A stretch of 64,000 nt of DNA, from assembly GCA_028671895.1 (NCBI GenBank), contig CM053803.1, positions 23,024,501-23,088,500 on the forward strand, written 5' to 3'. The notes under the pieces were generated by a model. That model made no database searches, had not been told where the DNA came from, and worked only from the letters and a program-made list of their open reading frames with translations. The position numbers were made by a program, and so were the translations under genes. The first letter of the stretch is position 1. Each line of letters opens with the position of its first letter. Positions 24,914-36,180 of the stretch are shown piece after piece. The DNA comes from Oenanthe sinensis (Eukaryota > Streptophyta > Magnoliopsida > Apiales > Apiaceae).

Positions 24914-26310
24914 ATACGTGTGTGTATGTGTGTGTATCGCGTGTTAATATTCAAAATGGTTTAGTGATTTTAAATTTTTTTATGCATGATGTTGTTGTTT
25001 AAAATTAACTTAATTACAAAATCCTCCTATTTTTTATTCTAGAATTTGATGTCAATAAAAATTATATGCACAAAATTAAGGTGGCATACGTACAAAATGA
25101 CAACTTTTTTTGTTGTTTTGATAAAATACCAAATGGCAGAATAGATTTATATTTTGAATTGTGAATATTTTATAACGTTTAATTAGTACACACTCATTCA
25201 AAAGGCTACCACTGATTAGTTGTTTTTTAAACTTGAAAGAAAAATCTGTAAATTAAATTTGAGTGTACTATTCAATTCGATAAGAAATCATTAAATAAAT
25301 AGTTATTACCACTCTCACCATCCAAGTTTGTACCAATATACACACTGACCAATGAAGTTTAAAAGTGTACGAATGGCAAAACAATCCTAAAAACCGGGAG
25401 AGTGTAGCTCACTCGCCGGTAAAAGAGAGTGATCGAGGTATATATAAGAACATCAAACACTTCAACCACTCTTCTATGATAAATTGTACACACTCTGCAT
25501 TCAAGTTTTTTTCAGCTAATTTCTTGTCATCTTAAAATTCAGTTTAAGCAATGCAATACAATGCATTTTTAATTAATTTTTCAAGTATATATCCAAACAT
25601 TTAACATTTTGGGATTAATTGATTATAACACAAAATCTACTACAAGGACATGAGAAGACTTGCCAAGAAATTAAAATAAAAAGCACAATATTAACACATG
25701 TCTTTCATTATATTATCTAGTTATTCCATGTGTAGCTCCATAAGTTAAACTCCTCTCTGCGGTATTGTACCAGCAACCAATGCTCTAAGCTCTGTTCTAA
25801 TTTCATCAATTATGATGGTTTGAGGGGTATGATTAATTTTCAACAGCTTCAATCATCACCTGCTTAATTAGTAATAAAATAAAGGAATATATCATAATTA
25901 CAAATTCATGTATCACATATTACAGGCATAAATCAAATTAACTTCACTCATATTGTGTTGCATATTGATATTTGAAACTTGCAAGTTGCATCCTTCTCGC
26001 ACGACCTATTCCAGAATGAGGAACATCTCCATCACCTTCGATCTCATTCGACGTGTCTGTTATAACCACTCTTTTCTTCCTTTCATCTGCAAGCATTCTG
26101 GCGATTTCTCTGTATAAACAAAATATCATCACATAAACTATATCTAAAAATGATAAACTATCAGGTCAAAAAGAACAAGAAAAGAACTTATATACGACTA
26201 TATATCTAACTTTTCGATTCCCAAATGAGAGAACTGAAGTGTGTGGTACAAGGTACATCTATTGTTTTGGATTATTTAGTGGAGAAACAACCATTAGTCT
26301 TTGTTTAGCT
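24914..26310. other. AT-rich intergenic DNA, no gene seen
   Basis: A short - strand frame at 25944-26132 (RKKRVVITDTSNEIEGDGDV) has a protein-like composition but no recognisable motif or partner exon. Nothing else is supported. Confidence 0.4.
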
Positions 26311-26318
26311 TGAGAGTG

Positions 26319-26660
26319 GCTTTGTATCTTGCACAGGCCTTGGATTATTGTAGCAACAAAGGAAGGGTGTTGTATCATGACCTCCATTGCTCCACACTTA
26401 CACAGTTCTGTTTAATCAAGTACTTTCATTTCTTTTAATTAGATATTCACACCGTTCAATGAATAATTATTATTTGATATCCTTATTTCCTAAACTATGT
26501 AATTAGTAAACTAGATGGCAATCTGCGGCTCTCATGCTTTGGCCTCATGAAAAATAGAATGGGTGATGGGAATTGCTACAACACAAACTTGCTTGATCTT
26601 CTTAGTGGAAAACACATTCCTGATGGATCTTACGTGTCGGACATTGTCCAAACTGGATAG
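26319..26660 (+). pseudogene. Brassinosteroid-signalling kinase (BSK)-type kinase fragment
   Basis: The first block (about 26319-26420) reads ALYLAQALDYCSNKGRVLYH-DLH, matching the catalytic-loop region of plant BSK receptor-like cytoplasmic kinases. After ~95 bases without homology (probably an intron remnant) the second block, about 26514-26660, reads LDGNLRLSCFGLMKN, then NTNLLDLLSGKHIPDGS and a stop. BSKs have some 30 residues (activation segment and the PPEYLRTG region) between the NTN and LLDLLSGK motifs. These are missing here. The N-terminal lobe and the TPR C-terminus are absent. BSKs are pseudokinases or weak kinases acting downstream of BRI1; this copy is a dead fragment. Confidence 0.8.
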
Positions 26661-27016
26661 GTTTGTTTATGTTTTGATCAATATATATAAACATAATTAC
26701 TTAATTATTCAAAACTCATAGTTTAAAACATGAGGTTTTTGGAGATCAAATTATGTATATAAACTCAAATAATTAAAGTAGAACATATCATCACAACTAC
26801 AAAAATTAAAAAAACAAATTTCCCCTTTCAACTCATCGATTTTCCAGATAATCCAATCACCTTCGATATTATTTCACAATCTCCAAAACTGATAAAAAAA
26901 TTGACTAAACTCTTATATTAATTAACAATCAAACTTAATCAATACTTCACGATCCGCGAACCTCAAACATAGATATTAACACAAAACTTCGACCCAAAAA
27001 AATAAAAAAAGCCCGT
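26661..27016. other. AT-rich spacer, no gene seen
   Basis: No motif or frame of note. Confidence 0.5.
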
Positions 27017-28090
27017 TGTTAGGGATTGTGGTGTAATCAACTAGAATTACTTAGTTTTAATTTATAAGAAACTAAGTAAAATGTACTGTCATATGAATAT
27101 TGACAGTATGTTTGCTATAACTTGTAACAGTATGTTTAACAGAGTTCAAATAGGTGACAGTAAGTCTAATAGTTACTGTCTTGTAAAAATGTAATAACAT
27201 GATCCATGAAGTAGAAGTTTACAAAGTGTTCAGGCACGACATGGATCAAGACTTTGACAGTAAATTCTACAACTGAAGCCTACAACAACATATTCAAGTG
27301 ACAGAACAATTGGGATAGACGACATCAACTATTCCAATGATAGTACACTTGGTGGAGAATGAAGATTCACAGACAACAAGTTTTACTGACAGCACGTTTA
27401 GCGGGGATAGTTGACAACAGCTTTGGAGACAGTAAGTTTCAAGAATTTATCAAGGCTTGACAGCAACATATGCGGAGCCAAAGATACTGTCTCCAAAGAG
27501 GAGCTAAAAGTTGACAGTAAAATTTTAGTGAAGCTGATAGTCTGTTCCAGGTAGCAGATTAGATAGTGAAAGCACAAGGAATGATTTAGACATTACTATC
27601 TAGTCTGTCAAGCCTACTACTGCAACTTAGGAGAAGACAAGCAAAAAGATAAAGCGTGCTCAATGAGTCAAGAATATTTGTACATCTCAGAACATCTTTA
27701 TCTACAAATGGAATGAAGACAAGGTTGAACAAGAAAAGCAAAATTTCTATTTCAAGCTTTATTCTAGGACAAAGGAAAAGTGTACATGTATTTTAGTATA
27801 AATACACATATCCCACAAGCATTTTTCCTTAATGCAACTGAGCTAGGTTTTTTCCCAAGCAAGAAACATTAGCAATTTTATTGTTCTTGTTTCTTTGTAG
27901 CTGGAATACTCATTCCAGTCAGTTGTAGCAAAACAAAAAATAATAAAATCATTTTTTGAAGTTAAATACCTATCGTCAATTATTTGCTTATCATTGTCTG
28001 CATTTCTTACTTGATACTATTACTTCTTGTTTGTTGTTAGCAAGATTAGTGATAATTTATCAAGTTGCATTCAACCCCCCTTCTGTAACA
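27017..28090 (+). repeat. Solo LTR of a Ty1/copia (Sirevirus-like) element
   Basis: Begins TGTTAGGGATTGTGG and ends TTCAACCCCCCTTCTGTAACA, with 5-bp inverted termini TGTTA/TAACA. TATA-like AGTATAAATAC lies at about 27797. U3 contains many short GACAGTA motifs in both orientations. No primer-binding site follows and no polypurine tract precedes it, so this is a solo LTR left by recombination. The flanks CCCGT and CTCAT could be a 5-bp target duplication altered by two transitions. Confidence 0.75.
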
Positions 28091-28616
28091 CTCATACTGT
28101 TTAACACCGGCAAACTTACTATAAATTACAACCGGCATAACCACTACACGAGCAATAGTCACCACATGAGTAGGGAAAATTAATAAATTCGTGTACTGAT
28201 GCTTCGACACCTCTACCGCACCGTTCACTGGCAAATTCGATGTTGCCAAACAATCATTTGTCACCATAACCCTCATATCACTACTCGAATCAATTTCTCC
28301 CCTTTTACAAAATGATTTTAACTTGTAAAACCATAACTTTACAACTTTAATAACCCTCATGTCACCACTCGAATCTACACCCTTCTCTTCACAAAATATA
28401 TACACAACTTCATCTTCTGATGTCTCTTGAGAGGCTATAATAGTATCATCATTTTTAGATGAATACTTAAGCTTATAACTAGCTTACCATTAATAATTAT
28501 AAAGAAGAACGAGATTGGTGAGTTTGGGTTCATTGCCACTTTCTTTTGAACGGGTTCAAAAGAAAAAATATAAGAAATGGGTTGTGGGATGATTAACCGG
28601 GGAAGGAAAGGGAAAG
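28091..28616. other. Unassigned DNA before the gypsy element
   Basis: A diverged duplication of AACCCTCAT(A/G)TCAC(T/C)ACTCGAATC occurs at about 28270 and 28358. A - strand frame at 28046-28405 runs through both units but overlaps the solo LTR end and matches nothing I know. Confidence 0.4.
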
Positions 28617-28950
28617 TGTTATAACATTATCAAATTAGTTTTTTTACTTCTGCAACTTTATTTATTATTGAATAATTATGAGTGGACAAGTTATGGTTCC
28701 TCATTTTTATGTACTTGTTAGTCACAGTTTAGTTAGAGTGAGTCAAGGGCCATTGAGCTCTTCTATTTGTTTATATTTTCCTGGAGATGTATTAGGAAAT
28801 AGTGGTACTTAAGTCTATCAAGGAAAATAAAGCAGTGATGAAATTTATTCAGTAATACTTTTGTGTATTGAGAAGGTCGGGATTTCCTCGAAGCAATTTT
28901 CAATTATAATCTTTAATTCTTTCTCTAGTTTTTCAAGGATGACGATACCA
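28617..28950 (+). repeat. 5' LTR of the gypsy element
   Basis: 334 bases starting TGTTATAACATTATC and ending GACGATACCA. Nearly the same sequence recurs at the other end of the element. Confidence 0.95.
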
Positions 28951-31900
28951 AATTGGTATAAGAGTCTGGGCATTGATGACCGAGTTCAGCGGATTGAAAA
29001 ATCTTTGGAGTCTCTTTCTTCTGGCCAAAATGAGATCATGCTTCAAGTGAAAGAAATGTTTGATCGGTTATCCACCCGTGTTGAAAATATAGCCTCCAAA
29101 TCTACTACTAATTTGGAAGGTGAAAGTTCTGGAACTCGACGTATCGCAGATTCAGGTGGTTCTCATAAAGCCAGTTCTTCTAGTTATTTACTGCCAAAAA
29201 TGATGAAACTAGATTTTCCCCGCTTTAACGGTGCAGAAGGTCCTACCAGTTGGTTGTGCCGCGCAGAACAGATTTTTAAATTTCACGGCACCCCAAGTCA
29301 AGAATGTGTTCCATTGGCATCTTTTCATCTTAAAGGTGAGGCGTAATTGTGGTATCGATTGTTGAAGCAGGAGAAATCTGTTATTTCTTGGGATTAATTT
29401 AAAGATGGCCTTAGTTTTCGCCATGGGGCTGATCAATTCTTTGATTTTTTTTGGTGAACTCACTAAGTTGCAACAAATCGGGACTGTACAAGACTATCAA
29501 ACAAAATTTGAAAAGCTCCTTGCTAATGCTGGCCCGCTACCCCAAGGATGTCAAGTTAGCTGTTTTATTGGTGGGTTGCATGGCTCTATTCGTGTCGATG
29601 TACAACTTAATAAGCCGGTGACATTGTGCAACAATTGGCCTAGCTCGTATATATGATGCAAGAAATTCTTCGACTCGAAAGCAAGTCACAGTCTCACCAT
29701 GGACCATTGCTCCGAATACAATTTCTACCAGCAGTAACAATGTAACTGTGAAGAAGCTAACTACTGAGGAACTTAATGAAAGGAAAAGCAAGGGGTTTTG
29801 TTTTCGATGTAATAAAAAATTTGGACCAGGCCATCGATGCAAAAAGTTGTTCTTAATTCAAACTTGTTTGAAAGATAGTGATGATGATGTTGAAATGGAA
29901 GTTGACGGTTTCGGCGGAGAATCAACTACAGAGGTTCCTGAGATCTCTCTACATGCTATGGTTGGGTCACAAGCACCGCAAACAATGAGGCTTCATGGGA
30001 GTCTGAGAAATAGGGTGGTCATTATGCTAATTGATTCTGGTAGCACACACAGTTTTGTTAGTGAGAGAATAGCAAAAAAGGTGGGGTTGGAACCAGTTCT
30101 CGTGAAGCGTTTGGAAGTTATGGTAGCATCAGGGGAAACATTAATTAGTCCGGTAAATGTTTTCAAACTAATTTAAATTTGAAAGGTGTTCCTTTAGTTA
30201 TTATTTTTATTTATTACCACTAGAAGGATATAACGCTGTGTTGGGAACACAATGGTTAAGAACATTTGAACCAATTATGTGGAATTTTTCTAAATTGCAA
30301 ATGAAGTTCTTTTTTGAGGGGGAAAAGGTTGAGTTAAAAGGAATATCAACTCCAACAAACAAAGTTGTTGACTATTTTCAAATACAAGCAGAGGCAAGAA
30401 AACGAAAACAGAGATTTTTTGTTCAAGTTCATGCGATTGGAGAACCTGAAAATAATAAAAAAAATGGTGTTAATGATGAGGTGTGCCAACTGTTGGACAA
30501 ATATCAAGCGATAATAAAAGAGCCAAATGAGCTTCCACCTAGTAGAGCTCAAGATCACAGGATTCCATTACAGGCTGGGCATGGTCCTATATCAACTAAG
30601 CCATATCGTTATCTTTACTTTTAGAAATCTGAAATTGAGAAACTAGTGTCTGAGATGCTTTCTGCTGGAATAATTAGACCAAGTAACAATCCTTATTCCT
30701 CCCCTATTATATTGGTAAAAATCTCAGATGGCTCGTGGAGAATGTGTGTTGATTACCGGCATTAAATAAAATTACAATGAAGAATAAGTTTCCAATTCCG
30801 GTCATTTATGAGTTACTCGATGAATTACATGGTGCCCGCTATTTCTTAAAGTTGGATCTGCGTTCTGGTTATCACCAAATCAGAGTTGACCCAAAGGATG
30901 TGGAAAAGACAGCATTTCGTACTGATGAAGGTCATTATGAATTTTTGGTTATGCCATTTGGCTTACAAATGCACTAGCATCATTCCAAGCTCTTATGAAC
31001 GAGGTATTCAAGACTTATTTGCATAAATTTGTTTTTGTATTCTTTGATGACATTTTGATTTATAGCAAAACTTGGAATGAACAACTTAGACATTTAGAAA
31101 CTGTACTTTCAACTCTTACATCTCATAAGCTGCATTTAAGAACGGAAAAGTGCCTGTTTGGTCAAGGAAATGTTAAATACCTTGGCCATGTGATTTCAAG
31201 TACTAGTGTGGCAGTGGACCCTGAAAAAATTCAAGCTATATTATCGTGGACAAAGCTAGTAACTCCGAAGGGGTTGAGAGGGTTCTTAGGCCTAACTAGT
31301 TATTACCGCAAATTCATTCAAAACTATGGAAAAATTGCTGGACCTCTCACTTATATGTTAAAGAAAGATTCTTTCAAATGGAATGCAGTAGTTGATGAAT
31401 CATTTGACAAACTCAGGGCAGCCATGACAAGGGCACCTGTACTAGCTCTACCAGATTTTTCAAAAATATTTATCATTGAGTGTGATGCTTCTAGGTCAGG
31501 TGTTGGTGTTGTTTTGAGACAAGAACGGCCAATCTAATTCTTTAGTCATGCACTACAAGGAAAAAATTTGTTGTTGTCCACTTACGAGAAGGAAATGATG
31601 GCCCTTGTCTTGGCGGTTTAAAAGTGGAGGCCGTACCTGCTTGGTGACAGTTTGTTGTGCATACAGATCACCCAAGCATTTATGGACTCAAAAAATTACA
31701 ACATCATCTCAACAAAAGTGGCTTTACAAATTGATGGGATTCGACTTTGTGGTTGAGTATAAAAGAGGAAAGGAGAACATTGTGGCTGATGCTCTTTCAA
31801 GAAAAGAAGAGGAATTGTTGGTGAGATTATTGCTATTTCGTATCCTGTACCTCGCTGGTTAGATGTTATTAAAGAGGAACTAAGGCAAGATGAATCACTT

Positions 31901-33240
31901 CAGAAGCTGGTACAATTTGTTCGGAAAGGCGAGGCAGTGGGTCCATTGAAGTACTGTGATAATGTGCTGTTCTACAAAGAGAAAATATTTTTGACGGAAA
32001 AATCTGTTCTTATTAATGATATTGTTGAGCAGTTTCATAGCAGCGCTCATGAAGGATTTGTTAAAACATTTCATCAAATCAAGTCATTTTTTTATTAGAA
32101 GGGAATGAGAAAGGCAATTAAAGAATTTATAAGAAGATGCGACGTATGCCAAGTTGCCAACTATATAAGGCGGAACAGACTGCACTAGCTGGACTTCTGC
32201 AGCCTCTTCCTATTCCAAACAGTGTGTGGGAAGACATATTAATGGACTTCATAGATGGGCTGCCAACATCCTAAGGTAAAAGTACTATTTTTGGAATATG
32301 CTCATTTTACAGCCATTTCACATCCATATACTGTTGTGGGCATTGCTCGTGTGTTTTTTGACAATATTTTCCGTCTACATGGGATGCCAAAATCAATTGT
32401 ATGTGATATGGGTGTAGTATTTACCAGTATGTTCTGGAAAGAATTGTTTCGCTAAATGGCACTTCTTTCAATTTCAGTTCTGCCTATCATCCCCAGACCG
32501 ATGGTCAAACGGAGGTGCTAAATCGCACATTAGAAATGTATTTGAGATGCTTTACTAGTTCACGTCCTAAGTAATGGATTAAGTGGCTGAGTTGGGCTAA
32601 ATTTTGCTACAACACAAGTTTTCATTCTGCTATTGGTCGCAGCCCTTTTGAAGTAGTGTATGGTCGTACTGCTCCATCTCTCTTAGTCTATATTCCGGGA
32701 ACAACTAAGGTTGCTGCTGTTTAGCAACAATTAATTGAAAGAGACTTGGTGATTAAAGAAGTCCGTGAGAAGATAAATGAAGCACAAGGTAGGATGAAGA
32801 AGGTTTATGATGCCAAACATAAGGAAAGAGAATTTAGTGTTTGAGAGATGGTGTATTTAAAGTTGCAACCATATAGGCAAATGTCGGTCTCTACAAGACA
32901 AAACATGAAATTGGTAGCAAAATACTATGGCCATTTTAAGGTTCTACAACGAATTGGAGCTGTTGCGTATAAATTGGAGTTACCTGCAGGTTCACGTATC
33001 CATTCGGCGTTTCATGTTTCACTTCTTAAACGGAAGGTGGGGGATGATGTTGTTTTACAATCTGAATTGTCTGTGGTGGGTGTGGAAGACTACAAGCTAA
33101 TGACTATTCCCAAAAATATTCTGGATCGACGAGTTCAAAATAAGAAACAAGAGGTCCTGGTGCATTGGCAGGGTTCATCTCCAGCAGATGCCACTTGAGA
33201 AGATGAAGAATTAATAAAGATGCAGTTCCTTGAGGACAAG
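28939..33240 (+). pseudogene. Gypsy gag-pol polyprotein, degraded
   Basis: Gag begins MTIPNWYKSLGIDDRV in the last bases of the 5' LTR. The capsid part (LDFPRFNGAEGPTSWL) is broken by a stop at 29344 and then frameshifted. A zinc-knuckle-like CFRCNKKFGPGHRC lies at about 29799-29840. The protease site is LIDSGSTHSF (about 30027). RT has LDLRSGYHQIRV and VMPFGLQ (30.85-30.97 kb), a frameshift, then the catalytic FFDDILIYS (31.04 kb). RNase H is at IIECDASRSGVGVV (31.47 kb). Integrase keeps SVWEDILMDFIDGLP, SSAYHPQTDGQTE and YNTSFHSAIGRSPFEVVYGR. The terminal chromodomain-like part, VLVHWQGSSPADAT, ends in a TGA where Trp is expected. It encodes no working protein. Confidence 0.9.
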
Positions 33241-33268
33241 CTAGGATCAGATTTAAGGGGGAGGGAAT

Positions 33269-33601
33269 GTTATAACATTATCAAATTAGTTTTTTTACTT
33301 CTGCAATTTTATTTATTATTGAATAATTATGAGCGAACAAGTTATGGTTCCTCATTTTTAGGTACTTGTTAGTCACAGTTTAGTTAGAGTGAGTCAAGGG
33401 CCGTTGAGCTCTTCTATTTATTTCTATTTTTCTGGAGATGTATTAGGAAAGAGTGGTACTTAAGTCTATCAAGGGTAATAAAGCAGTGATGCAATTTATT
33501 CAGTAATACTTTTGTGTATTGAGGAGGTCGGGATTCCCTCGAAGCAATCTTCAATTATAATCTTTAATTCTTTCTCTGGTTTTTCAAGGATGATGATACC
33601 A
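33269..33601 (+). repeat. 3' LTR of the gypsy element
   Basis: 333 bases, TGTTATAACATTATC to GATGATACCA, about 95% identical to the 5' LTR by direct comparison. Confidence 0.95.
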
Positions 33602-33716
33602 GAAAGAAGAAGATAATGTGATGATAAATGAAACCCACTCTCAGTCTCTCACACTCGTCAATTGAAGTACACTATAGTTTTTAATTTAAAAACCAGCACA
33701 TGGATACATAAGTTCA

Positions 33717-34323
33717 GACATCTGCGATAGAGTGAGTTGGTAAATGGTAATTTTGACATGATACATATGGCTATAATTTAAGAACATATTGATTTATACA
33801 TCAATTTTACTTGCAGGTAATTGAAGAAGGTGATCCAGTACAGAGATTGTTATTTATCGTAAGAGGTCATCTCCAATGCTATCAAGTAGATAGAAGTGGG
33901 GTCAACAGTTGCTGCATGTTAGGCCCTGGAAATTTTAGCGGGGATGAGCTCTTGTCATTGTGCATAAGGAAGCCATTCATAGAAATCCTGCCACCGTCTT
34001 CATCTACGCTAATTAATCTTGAAGCAACTGAAGCATTTGGACTCGAAGCGGAAGATGTAAAATACGTGACCCAACATTTTCGCCTGAATGAAAAAGTGAG
34101 AATGAGTGCTCACTATTATTCCCCTGGGTGGAGAACCTGGGCTGCTGTTACCATTCAGGTGGCTTGGCTAAGATACAGGAAGTGCCGAGCACTTACATCT
34201 CTTCCATTTATCATGCCTTGGAGGACATTGTCGCGGTCTGCTTCGCTTGGGGAGGCAAGGCTTAGGCTTTATGCTGCACTGCTGACTTCGCATAAGCCGC
34301 ATCAAGATGATAATGTTCCCTAG
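33717..34323 (+). pseudogene. CNGC4 copy C: exon 7 with an exon 6 scrap
   Basis: ACATCTGCGATAGAGTGA at about 33717-33735 is the middle of exon 6. The following part of exon 6 and its donor are deleted. Intron 6 and its acceptor (TTGCAG at 33811-33816) are preserved, and exon 7 at 33817-34323 is fully open, ending in the same TAG as copy A. About 15 substitutions in 507 bases separate it from copy A (roughly 97%). It encodes the cyclic-nucleotide-binding domain, IQ motif and C-terminus only. Exons 1-5 are absent, and the gypsy element ends about 115 bases upstream. The downstream flank, including the antisense exon 6-7 copy, matches that of copy A. Confidence 0.9.
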
Positions 34324-34489
34324 AACAAATAACTAAGAATTGAAATATTCAGAAATATTCAGATGTCAAGGTTCTTTAAGTTTGTAACTTTCTATCGATT
34401 TAAACTAATTTTATATTGAATTGGGATTTTAGTATTCACAATTAACAAATGTGTTGTGTGAAAGTTAAATTACATAATCAATTAAACAA

Positions 34490-34952
34490 TAATCTTACTT
34501 GTAGCTTTGTTGGCCAGCTGAATGGCATGAGCTTCCCAAGTTCTCCAAAACCAGGAGAATATTAACAAGAACTGATTTTCACGTTTCTTGTTCAAACAAA
34601 TATGTAGTGTCACATATTTTACATCCTCTGCTTCGAGACCAAATGCTTCTGTTGCTTTAAGACTGACTAGTGTAGATAAACACGGTGAAAGACTTTTTAT
34701 GAATGGCTTCCTCACGCATCATGACAAGAGCTCATCACCGCTAAAGTTTTCCAGGGCCTAACATGCAGCAACTGCTGACCCCATTTCCAACTAATTGATT
34801 GCATTGTAGATGGCCTCTTAATAACATCCTCCGTACTGGATGACCTTATTTAGTTACCTGAATGTGAAAACTGATTCATATGTACTGGATTAATGCAGAT
34901 GTTTCCTCAGACCAATCTATCCATGTGTTGAGACCTGAGACAGAGGTACCTG
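34490..34952 (-). pseudogene. Antisense diverged copy of CNGC4 exons 6-7 (next to copy C)
   Basis: On the - strand, 34949 to about 34883 matches exon 6 (CAG acceptor, GTACCTCTGTCTCAGGTC, ACATGGATAG). The lower part matches exon 7, with an open frame from 34715 to 34482 reading MRKPFIKSLSP, then KATEAFGLEAEDVKYVTLH and FWRTWEAHAIQLANKATSK. This copy keeps a few codons that the antisense fragment beside copy A has lost (HAIQLA). It has a shorter intron 6. The two antisense fragments are otherwise close matches. Confidence 0.88.
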
Positions 34953-35329
34953 ATAATTTTAAACCAACATGTTAATTTACTCATGAATAATCACAGAGAC
35001 AATTTGAAATAGAATTTTTTCCTACGTCGTAGCACAAAATCGACAAAAGTATAATTACATCAAACAGGAACAATTATGTACCTCGATGCCACAGGGTGTT
35101 GATCCAAGACTGAATTATCTACAGCTGCAGAGTTCTCTTGTTATTCATCAGCTTCGAGGGTATCTTTACTGAAATGCCAATCATTCAAAATTTAAAGCCT
35201 ATAAAGTTGAAAAGTTTGCTCTCTGGTTATCTTAACACAAACTAAAATGCTGCTACTACTTAATTGTGTGCTACATTAGCAAGTTATAATCCATTTTGGT
35301 CCGGGTTTCGTTCTGATTTTCATTGATTA

Positions 35330-35863
35330 ATAAGAGGATTTGTGTGTCCGTTTTTCTAATATCCGTTATAATTTATATTAAATTCTTATAAGTTTTTATG
35401 ATTCAGATTGCAATTGACAGTTACAAAAATTCTTATACACATTTTTATAATTCAAATTATAGTGACCGTTACAAAATGCTTATTGTGTATATGATGTAAT
35501 TCGATCGGTTATGACATATATCTACATTATTTTCATGATTACTACAAGAATCTGTGTAAGATCTAAACTAGCCGTTGTAATATAAGATATCTACATTATT
35601 TTCATGAGTAGTACAAGGATGAAGAATCCGTGTAAGATCTAAACTAGCCGTTGTAATATAAATTAAACGTTCATCCGTTTTTCTAATATCGTTGTAATTT
35701 TATATTAATTCTTACACGTTTTTATGATTCAAATTATAGTAACCGTTATGAGAACTCTTATACACACTTTTATGATTCAAACTGTAGTGTGACCATTTTG
35801 CCAAAAATAATTACAGTGACAGTTATAAAATGCTCATGACGTATGATGTAATTCAATCAATTA

Positions 35864-35910
<47 letters not shown>

Positions 35911-36180
35911 TGATTAATAAGAGGATGTGTATCCATATATAGAGATCTAAACTATACATTGTAATTTAAATTAAATTTATCCGTTTTTTCGAATATCAGT
36001 TGTAATTTATATTAAATTTTTTTACATTTTAATGGTTGAAATTGTGGTGATTGTTATAACAAGTCTTCAACACATTTTTTATGATTCAAATTGTAGTTAT
36101 TGTTATAAAATGCTATGATATAATTCAATCGATTACAATATATGTATCTACGTGGTCTAAGATAATAAGACAAATTATTA
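35330..36180. repeat. ~300-bp-period tandem repeats downstream of CNGC4-C
   Basis: The array seen after copy A recurs here, with units containing TAATATC(C)GTTGTAATTT near 35355, 35680 and 35990. A (TA)n expansion at about 35871-35906 interrupts the third unit. Similarity between the two flanks fades near 22650 and 36180. Confidence 0.7.

Larger units (their letters stand above)
28617..33601 (+). mobile_element. Ty3/gypsy chromovirus (Reina-like), full length, inactive
   Basis: Two LTRs bound a ~5-kb element flanked by a perfect 5-bp target duplication GAAAG (28612-28616 and 33602-33606). The 5' LTR is followed by TTGGTATAAGAGTCTGGG, a near match to the initiator-Met tRNA primer-binding site. 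The 3' LTR is preceded by the polypurine tract TTTAAGGGGGAGGGA. Domain order gag, protease, reverse transcriptase, RNase H, integrase and chromodomain-like end identifies Ty3/gypsy. Small size and short LTRs suggest the Reina clade. Many in-frame stops and frameshifts inactivate it. The LTRs differ at about 17 of 334 positions, so insertion is not very recent. Confidence 0.93.

Noticed and set aside
28046..28405. 119-codon - strand frame as a gene
   Set aside because: It overlaps the solo LTR end, has an internal duplication and no recognisable domain; most likely chance.
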